From Candidatus Gottesmanbacteria bacterium RIFCSPLOWO2_01_FULL_49_10 (GTDB taxonomy: Bacteria; Patescibacteriota; Microgenomatia; UBA10105; UBA927), in NCBI GenBank assembly GCA_001781025.1, contig MFJZ01000011.1, positions 678 through 11,222 of the forward strand: 10,545 nucleotides of DNA, written 5' to 3'. A model generated the notes under the pieces. The model did no database searches. It saw nothing but the letters and a program-made list of their open reading frames with translations, and had not been told where the DNA came from. Positions within the stretch are counted from its first letter, which is position 1; each line of letters opens with the position of its first letter. Positions 6,260 to 10,545 of this stretch are shown here, piece after piece. The translations under genes and the position numbers were made by a program.

Positions 6260-7603
6260 CTAGTTTGGCGCGGGAACCGCGTGCTTTTTCTCAACACTAT
6301 AAAAGCGGATGCGGTTACCCATAAAGATAAGGTCGATCTCCCCAAGCGGACCGTTTCTGTGTTTGGCTATTCGAAGTTTCGTTGGAATCTGCTCTCCCCA
6401 ATTGGCTTGATCTTGCTCCTCACGGTAGAGAAACATGACGACGTCTGCATCCTGTTCAATCGATCCGGATTCTCGCAGATCAGAAAGCTCCGGCACCCTC
6501 GTACTGCGCGACTCAACTGCACGGGAAAGCTGTGAACAGGCAAGGACCGGTAGTCGAAGTTCTCGGGCAAGATTCTTAAGCGACTGGGAGATGACCGAGA
6601 CTTCCTGCACGCGGTTGTCAAATCTTCGTCCCGAGTCGGCTAGTTGCAGATAATCGACAACGAGAAGCTTTACCCCGTGCTCGATCTGGAGACGCCTGGC
6701 TTTGGTGCGCATTTCCAATATGTTGAGACCCGGCGTGTCATCGATAAATATGGGGGCCTCTGCAAGCTCTCCCATGGCTTCTGATAACTTGGTAAAGTCA
6801 TCATCGGTCAGCTTGCCGGTTTTGAGTTTCCATGCATCGATATCCGCCTGAGCCACAAGAAGTCGGTCAACGAGCTCTTCTTTACTCATCTCAAGAGAAA
6901 AGATACCGACCGGCATCTTTTCACGCACTGCAATATGCTGGGCGATATTAAGAACCATGGCCGTCTTCCCGGTCCCCGGACGCGCGGCAAGGATGAGGAG
7001 GTTCGAGTCCTGCATGCCTGCAAGCCGAAAATCCAAGTCGGAAAATCCGGTCGGCACACCGCGAAGTCCGCCAGCCTGTTTATGAAGCTCATCGAGTCGA
7101 TCAAACGAGGACGCAAGTGCGTCTTTAATCGGAATAAAATCTCGCTTGGTGGCCTGTTGGGAAATTGCGAAAATTTCCTGTTCCGCTTGATCCAGAATTT
7201 CGCGAGCACTTCCCTCGTCTTTAAACGCAAGCTCGGTCACTTTGGCCGCGGTTTCTACGAGCCGTCGCTTCGTATAGTTTTCAACGATTATCCGGGCATA
7301 GTGCTGAGCGTGAGCGCTCGTCGGAACGACGTTCATAAGCTCTGCAATGTAGGACGGGTTCCCTGCGATTTTCAACGTCCCTGCCTTTTTGAGTGCTGCG
7401 GTAAGCGTCACGACGTCAATCGGCTCATGGGCTTCAAACAGTGCAATCATCGCCTGGTAGATAACGCTGTGGGCATCGGCATAAAAATGTTCCGGGCGCA
7501 AAAACTCTGCAACATCTATCATCGCGTCTTTATCAATAAGGATCGCACCCAACACCGATTGCTCGGATTGTGCATCATGTGGGGGAACTTTGGGATCCTG
7601 CAT
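6260..7603 (-). CDS. dnaB: DnaB, replicative DNA helicase
   Basis: The hexameric 5'-3' helicase that unwinds DNA ahead of the replisome. The 447-residue protein has the N-terminal DnaB domain (about 10-115: HDAQSEQSVLGAILID ... PIDVVTLTAALKKAG), a linker, and the RecA-like C-terminal domain. Walker A is ARPGTGKTA (207-215, Lys213), Walker B is LLVVDYLQL (313-321), and the H4/arginine-finger region reads LRESGSIEQDADVVMFLYRE (376-395). PTGFSDLDFRLAGM (184-197) is the usual start of the ATPase domain. No intein is present. Length is normal. The ATG at 7603 has no Shine-Dalgarno site; a -10 box lies 7 nt upstream. tRNA-Leu, tldD and tldE follow on the same strand, and the MBL gene lies upstream across a structured 100-nt gap. 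Confidence 0.97.
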   Translation of the reverse strand: MQDPKVPPHDAQSEQSVLGAILIDKDAMIDVAEFLRPEHFYADAHSVIYQAMIALFEAHEPIDVVTLTAALKKAGTLKIAGNPSYIAELMNVVPTSAHAQHYARIIVENYTKRRLVETAAKVTELAFKDEGSAREILDQAEQEIFAISQQATKRDFIPIKDALASSFDRLDELHKQAGGLRGVPTGFSDLDFRLAGMQDSNLLILAARPGTGKTAMVLNIAQHIAVREKMPVGIFSLEMSKEELVDRLLVAQADIDAWKLKTGKLTDDDFTKLSEAMGELAEAPIFIDDTPGLNILEMRTKARRLQIEHGVKLLVVDYLQLADSGRRFDNRVQEVSVISQSLKNLARELRLPVLACSQLSRAVESRSTRVPELSDLRESGSIEQDADVVMFLYREEQDQANWGEQIPTKLRIAKHRNGPLGEIDLIFMGNRIRFYSVEKKHAVPAPN

Positions 7604-7639
7604 AAAAACAAGTGTAAAGCGGAAAGTGTATCGTGAAAA
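7604..7639 (-). promoter_or_regulatory. Possible leaderless promoter for dnaB
   Basis: On the minus strand TTTTCA (7634-7639), a 17-nt spacer and TACACT (7611-7616) are followed by TGTTTTT and the dnaB ATG. The -10 box is again exactly 7 nt before the start codon, as for the lgt-like gene and the small membrane protein gene. It lies inside one arm of the inverted repeat at 7611-7701. Each box matches consensus at four of six positions. Confidence 0.45.
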
Positions 7640-7701
7640 GTGAAAACGGTAAAAAGTGCGATACCAGCTTATTTCTCACTTTACACTCTGCGCTTTACAC
7701 T
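7611..7701. repeat. Inverted repeat of degenerate heptamers between the MBL gene and dnaB
   Basis: Arms 7611-7630 and 7682-7701 are complementary at 18 of 20 positions. Both sides also show a decayed 7-nt period: GTAAAGC, GGAAAGT, GTATCGT, GAAAAGT, GAAAACG and GTAAAAA on the left, and ACTTTAC, ACTCTGC, GCTTTAC and ACTCTTC on the right, the second set being roughly the reverse complement of the first. An inner pair GTATCG/CGATAC (7628-7633 and 7659-7664) could form an alternative stem. In the minus-strand transcript the hairpin would be followed by TGTTTTT, so it could act as a terminator for the MBL gene or as an attenuator before dnaB. Confidence 0.7.
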
Positions 7702-7703
7702 CT

Positions 7704-8351
7704 TCACTGAAGTACGACTACCTGCATCTCACTGGGAAGTTTATCTTTCGTAACCGTTAATTTCGGCTGCGGGAGAGCAACATCCTTTCCTAGCTCCTTC
7801 AGAAAAGCGGCGACAGGCAAAAGAGCGGAAAAAATATCGCTATTGAGCCCTGCCCTCTGATAGTGCATCGGGATAACAATCGATGGCTCGATTTCGTGGA
7901 CAAGGGTCGCTGCGGCGGCAGCATCGATCGTATAGTGCCCACCAACAGGGACCAGAAGTATGTCAACGCCATCCAGGCTCTCTACCAGATCGGCGGAAAG
8001 TGCATGACCCAAATCCCCCAGGTGTACAACGCTCATCCCGTCTACTTCTATCCGATAGATAGTATTGCTGCCGCGCGTTGCCCCTCCTTGGGCATCATGG
8101 AAAACCCCAATGCCCACAATTCCCACGCCTTTTATCTCATACTCGCCCGGCCCTGATACGATAAATGGGGTTCCTTCGATCTGAAGGGTCGCATTGTGAT
8201 CTTCGTGTGCGTGGGAAACAGTGACGATGTCTGCGGCGATGTGTTTGGGAAATGGCAACCCAACCACACGACTCTCAAATGGATCCGTGACTATCGTTAC
8301 CAGTTTTCCTCTGATTTTAAATGAAGAATGACCGATGTAGGTAATTTCCAT
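7704..8351 (-). CDS. MBL-fold metal-dependent hydrolase, UPF0173-like
   Basis: A 215-residue protein of the metallo-beta-lactamase fold, in the single-domain group related to UPF0173/UlaG-like hydrolases. It begins with MEITYIGHSSFKIRGK, the usual N-terminal strand with a His-Ser pair (8-9). Metal-binding motifs are SHAHEDH (46-52: His47, His49, Asp51, His52), LGDLGH (111-116, Asp113) and PMHY (161-164, His163). The substrate cannot be told from sequence. The start is ATG 8351; upstream in-frame ATGs would add a non-conserved tail overlapping the divergent plus-strand gene. It precedes dnaB on the same strand, separated by the inverted repeat. Confidence 0.88.
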   Translation of the reverse strand: MEITYIGHSSFKIRGKLVTIVTDPFESRVVGLPFPKHIAADIVTVSHAHEDHNATLQIEGTPFIVSGPGEYEIKGVGIVGIGVFHDAQGGATRGSNTIYRIEVDGMSVVHLGDLGHALSADLVESLDGVDILLVPVGGHYTIDAAAAATLVHEIEPSIVIPMHYQRAGLNSDIFSALLPVAAFLKELGKDVALPQPKLTVTKDKLPSEMQVVVLQ

Positions 8352-8385
8352 AGAGCCCAACCAAGTATACTTGCATTTTATATCA
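8352..8385 (-). promoter_or_regulatory. Possible -10 elements for the MBL gene
   Basis: On the minus strand there are two candidates: TATACT (8364-8369), 12 nt before the ATG, and an extended-type TGATATAAA (8377-8385). Neither has a good -35 box. The whole divergent region to the next plus-strand gene is 127 nt. For that gene a weak pair TTGCAT (8371-8376) and TATCCT (8394-8399), 17 nt apart, is the best I can see. Confidence 0.3.
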
Positions 8386-8478
8386 GATTCTCGTATCCTA
8401 AGCAACACCCTTATCTTATGGTATCTCCAACTACGAAGGGCATCTGCCTCCCTGTCCGCACATACAAACCTAAGTCTT

Positions 8479-8925
8479 ATGAATAAAGACGCACTACTGG
8501 CAACGGGCATTGGTCTGGGCTTAGGCCTCTTGATCGCCGTATTGTTTATATTCGGACCTGGACTTGCCACATCAATAACAAAGATCAAACTCCCGCAGAT
8601 CAACTTTTCCCGTCGCACCACCACCCAGCAGACACCCACACCGGACCAAAAAAAACAGGAGCTAACGCTCGTCGTTAGTGCTCCACTTGATCAGGCTATT
8701 GAGCCGACGAAAGACGTGGTCGTATCCGGCGTAACGGTCCCCGGGGCCACGGTGGTAATCCAAGGATCCAATGACGACGACGTCGCTACCGCGGACAGTG
8801 AGGGTAAATATGCCGGCAAAATCACGGTATCCGAAGGAAAAAACGATATCACCGTCACAGCCTATAGCGACCAAAAACAACTGACCCAGTCGCTATCGGT
8901 ATATTTTACCGAAGAGAAATTTTAA
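8479..8925 (+). CDS. Single-pass membrane protein with an Ig-like domain
   Basis: A 148-residue protein. One transmembrane helix lies near the N-terminus (about 6-30, rich in Gly and Leu), followed by a Thr/Pro/Gln linker (45-58) and an extracellular beta-rich domain (about 62-144). The pattern AIEPTKDVVVSGVTVPGATV, then DSEGKYAGKITVSEGKNDITVTAYSD, is that of small bacterial Ig-like repeats (glucodextranase B-like), in which a shift-of-strand motif V-x-G-x-T-x-P-G-A is followed by GxF/Y and GxNxIxVxA. These act as spacers or adhesion modules; no ligand can be named. The start is MNKDALLATG at 8479; a longer in-frame ATG at 8371 would add a polar non-conserved tail reaching toward the MBL gene. 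The next gene starts 6 nt after the stop, so the two are probably co-expressed. Confidence 0.75.
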   Translation: MNKDALLATGIGLGLGLLIAVLFIFGPGLATSITKIKLPQINFSRRTTTQQTPTPDQKKQELTLVVSAPLDQAIEPTKDVVVSGVTVPGATVVIQGSNDDDVATADSEGKYAGKITVSEGKNDITVTAYSDQKQLTQSLSVYFTEEKF

Positions 8926-8931
8926 CACCCT

Positions 8932-9798
8932 ATGAAACGAGTCTATTGGAAATTTTTCGTCACCGCATGCTTGGTTGTCCTTGGGCTTGTCACTCGAAGC
9001 GTTTCGGCAGTTTCTCCCACTCCCACGCCTTCCGGAATACTTATACCGGATAAAGCATCCACCACGTCCTCTGACACCACGAAAAAAATTGAAGATCTCA
9101 AAGAGCGTTTAGCCACAAAGGTCACCCAGCTTCGACAACAAGAGCGCAGGGCAGTTTTTGGCACGGTCAAGTCCACCTCAATTTCAACGTTTACCGTCGA
9201 AACAAAAACAAAAGACGTCAAGATAGAACTGACCGACGACATGAAGGTTATCCAGTACCTCAAGGGCAAACGGACCGTGCTCTCCTCCGATGATATAGAA
9301 AAAGGCGACACTGTGGTCGTTTTCGGCGTGTACGATACGACGCTTGACCTTCTAAAAGGCAGTGTGGTATTTATCCAAAATGCGATTCCGACGCGCGTCT
9401 GGGGGCTCGTCACGAGTGTCGATCGAGAAGAATTTACTATGACGGTCGCCTCAGTAACTAACCAGACCTATGTGGTCGATATAGAGAAATCTACCAAAGC
9501 ATTTTGGTGGGACAAGGATAAAAAAGCAATCGCCAAATCAGGTTTTTCGAAAATCACCGTAGGCGATACGGTCCACATAATCGGCACTCCCGTACCCAAA
9601 AAGGAACAACGCGTAAGCGCGGACAGGATTCTCTCGACAGGAAACATTACCGGAGCACCAACCACTCAACCGACGAGCCCACCAGCGTCGCCACAACCCA
9701 CCCAAACACGAGAAGCATCTGGGGGTGCCTCTCCTACTGCGACAAAGAAGCCGACCCTAACCCCTACCAAGAAACCAACCGTCACACCAACCCCGTAA
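8932..9798 (+). CDS. Secreted protein with two DUF5666-like domains and a Thr/Pro-rich tail
   Basis: A 288-residue exported protein. A signal peptide is clear: MKRVYWKF, then a hydrophobic core TACLVVLGLV, with likely cleavage after SVSA (about 26). A short predicted helix (51-72) leads into two similar beta domains. Repeat 1 spans about 75-150 (AVFGTVKSTSISTFTVET ... GDTVVVFGVYD) and repeat 2 about 156-235 (RVWGLVTSVDREEFTMTV ... GDTVHIIGTPV). Both follow the GxVxSxxxxxFTV ... GDTVxxxG plan of DUF5666, for which no activity is established. The C-terminus (243-288) is low complexity, with TKKPTLTP/TKKPTVTP repeats, like an unstructured cell-surface stalk. No lipobox cysteine or sortase motif is present. 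Purines in the end of the preceding gene are the only possible ribosome-binding site, which suggests coupled translation. Confidence 0.75.
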   Translation: MKRVYWKFFVTACLVVLGLVTRSVSAVSPTPTPSGILIPDKASTTSSDTTKKIEDLKERLATKVTQLRQQERRAVFGTVKSTSISTFTVETKTKDVKIELTDDMKVIQYLKGKRTVLSSDDIEKGDTVVVFGVYDTTLDLLKGSVVFIQNAIPTRVWGLVTSVDREEFTMTVASVTNQTYVVDIEKSTKAFWWDKDKKAIAKSGFSKITVGDTVHIIGTPVPKKEQRVSADRILSTGNITGAPTTQPTSPPASPQPTQTREASGGASPTATKKPTLTPTKKPTVTPTP

Positions 9799-9814
9799 CC
9801 CCTGCTTTATGATG

Positions 9815-9844
9815 TTGACCGAGGTGATGTAATTCTATTACCAT
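9815..9844 (+). promoter_or_regulatory. Possible promoter for the YerC-like gene
   Basis: TTGACC (9815-9820) and TACCAT (9839-9844) are 18 nt apart. The first matches -35 consensus at five of six positions, the second matches -10 at four. The predicted start would fall about 3 nt before the ATG at 9854. No hairpin terminator separates it from the preceding gene. Confidence 0.4.
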
Positions 9845-9853
9845 GATACTACG

Positions 9854-10189
9854 ATGAAACACTCAAAGACTAACCCCTCCCCGACCGACACTTCATCCTC
9901 CTACCCAATCCCAGCAATGAAAGAACTTTTTGAAGCGATTCTTCGCCTCAAATCCCCGGATGAAGCAGCCAGATTCTTCCGCGATCTTCTCACGATTGCG
10001 GAACTCAAAGAATTTGCCAATCGATGGCAGGCAGTCAAGATGCTTTCCCAGGGCACATCCTACACCGTGATAGCTGAAAAATTAGGGATGTCTACGGCAA
10101 CCGTCACCCGCGTCGCCCACTGGTTCCACCACGGCATGGATGGATATAAAGCAGTGGCTGACCGGATGTTTCAAAAATTGAAGACGTAA
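9854..10189 (+). CDS. yerC: YerC/YecD family TrpR-like HTH protein
   Basis: A 111-residue protein matching the YerC/YecD family, distant relatives of the Trp repressor. The family core reads KELFEAILRLKSPDEAARFF (23-42), DLLTIAELKEFANRWQAVKML (44-64) and the helix-turn-helix SYTVIAEKLGMSTATVTRVA (69-88), then HGMDGYKAV (93-101). The first 21 residues (MKHSKTNPSPTDTSSSYPIPA) are polar and not part of the family; Met22 is a possible alternative start. The family is thought to bind DNA, but its ligand and operators are not established. A GTG-start VOC gene follows 6 nt after its stop, so the two form a probable operon. Confidence 0.9.
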   Translation: MKHSKTNPSPTDTSSSYPIPAMKELFEAILRLKSPDEAARFFRDLLTIAELKEFANRWQAVKMLSQGTSYTVIAEKLGMSTATVTRVAHWFHHGMDGYKAVADRMFQKLKT

Positions 10190-10195
10190 CCTCTT

Positions 10196-10545
10196 GTGTT
10201 CACTAAACTTTTCGCCATCTGCCTCCTCGTCAACGATTTTGAAAAATCCCTATCATTCTATCGGGATGTCTTGGAGTTGAAAATAAAAGACAAAGAAGAA
10301 GGGTTTGCAAACTTTGTTTTAGAAGGAACTGAACTTGCAATCTTTCAGAAAGACGCGGCAACCGCCATGTTTCCGCGAGAATACATGAAGCCCTCCGGCG
10401 GATTTCTCATCGCCTACAAAGTAGGTGACGTGGCGCTCGCTTGCGTGGATCTAAAAAAGAAAGGTGTTGTTATATTTGAAGGCCAGAAAATTACTCCCTG
10501 GGGACAATCGGTTGCCTACTTCCACGATCCCGACGGCAATATTTG
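10196..10545 (+). CDS. VOC-family (glyoxalase/bleomycin resistance fold) protein, cut at the window end
   Basis: The first 116 codons of a gene that runs off the right edge. The translation begins VFTKLFAICLLVNDFEKSLS, then FYRDVLELKI, and near the end has VAYFHDPDGNI. The V-x-D-F-E-K-S-L-x-F-Y and Y-F-x-D-P-D-G-N motifs are the classic ends of a vicinal oxygen chelate domain of about 120-125 residues, so only roughly the last ten residues should be missing. I choose GTG 10196 because no ATG occurs before the conserved first strand; the first in-frame ATG would remove half the domain. Family members include glyoxalases, dioxygenases and antibiotic-binding proteins, and the activity cannot be told here. 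Confidence 0.85.
   Translation, partial: MFTKLFAICLLVNDFEKSLSFYRDVLELKIKDKEEGFANFVLEGTELAIFQKDAATAMFPREYMKPSGGFLIAYKVGDVALACVDLKKKGVVIFEGQKITPWGQSVAYFHDPDGNI

Noticed and set aside
6935..7636. Open plus-strand frame of 233 codons
   Set aside because: It lies antisense to the conserved dnaB ATPase region, whose Walker motifs fix the true strand.
8352..8639. Longer start for the MBL gene
   Set aside because: The extra 96 residues look non-conserved and overlap the start of the divergent plus-strand membrane protein; METITY-type family start is at 8351 (here MEITYIGH).

Overview
The window looks like ordinary chromosome from a small-genome bacterium. The best guess is Candidatus Patescibacteria (CPR), possibly the Microgenomates side. 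That placement is inferred from gene content and style, not from a marker tree: a short RluA-type pseudouridine synthase, a DksA/TraR-like zinc finger with an NDNAATDTE-type segment, a YerC/TrpR-like regulator, a signal-peptide protein with duplicated DUF5666-like domains, very few Shine-Dalgarno sequences, and TGA used as a normal stop. No phage, transposase, CRISPR array or secretion cluster is visible.

Layout, left to right. (1) 1-2659, all minus strand: an lgt-like membrane gene, a DksA/TraR-like gene, an RluA-family synthase (ATGA overlap with its neighbour) and the N-terminal part of a CPA2 (Kef-type) antiporter that runs off the left edge. They look like one transcript starting near 2660. 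(2) 2728-3204, plus strand: a small membrane protein with a His/Asp pattern, divergent from lgt. (3) 3216-6081, minus strand: tldE and tldD, encoding the two subunits of the TldD/TldE peptidase, with a complete tRNA-Leu(CAA) whose CCA end is 5 nt from the tldD ATG. A palindromic element that looks like a broken second tRNA-Leu lies just upstream. (4) 6260-7603, minus strand: dnaB, the replicative helicase. (5) 7704-8351, minus strand: an MBL-fold hydrolase. (6) 8479-9798, plus strand: two exported or membrane-anchored proteins, 6 nt apart. (7) 9854 to the right edge, plus strand: a YerC-like HTH regulator, then a VOC/glyoxalase-fold gene cut by the window end.

Four things stand out. First, period-7 tandem repeats occur in four places: the 5' region of the antiporter gene, twice in frame inside the pseudouridine synthase gene, and as a degenerate inverted pair between dnaB and the MBL gene. 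Second, three genes (lgt-like, the small membrane protein, dnaB) have a TANNNT -10 box exactly 7 nt before the ATG, which predicts leaderless mRNAs; processing of the tRNA would leave tldD almost leaderless as well. Third, the Lgt-like protein keeps the fold pattern of Lgt but lacks most residues known to be needed for catalysis. Fourth, the element next to tRNA-Leu looks like a tRNA-Leu gene interrupted in its D-loop by a palindrome. I see no complete undescribed multi-gene system.
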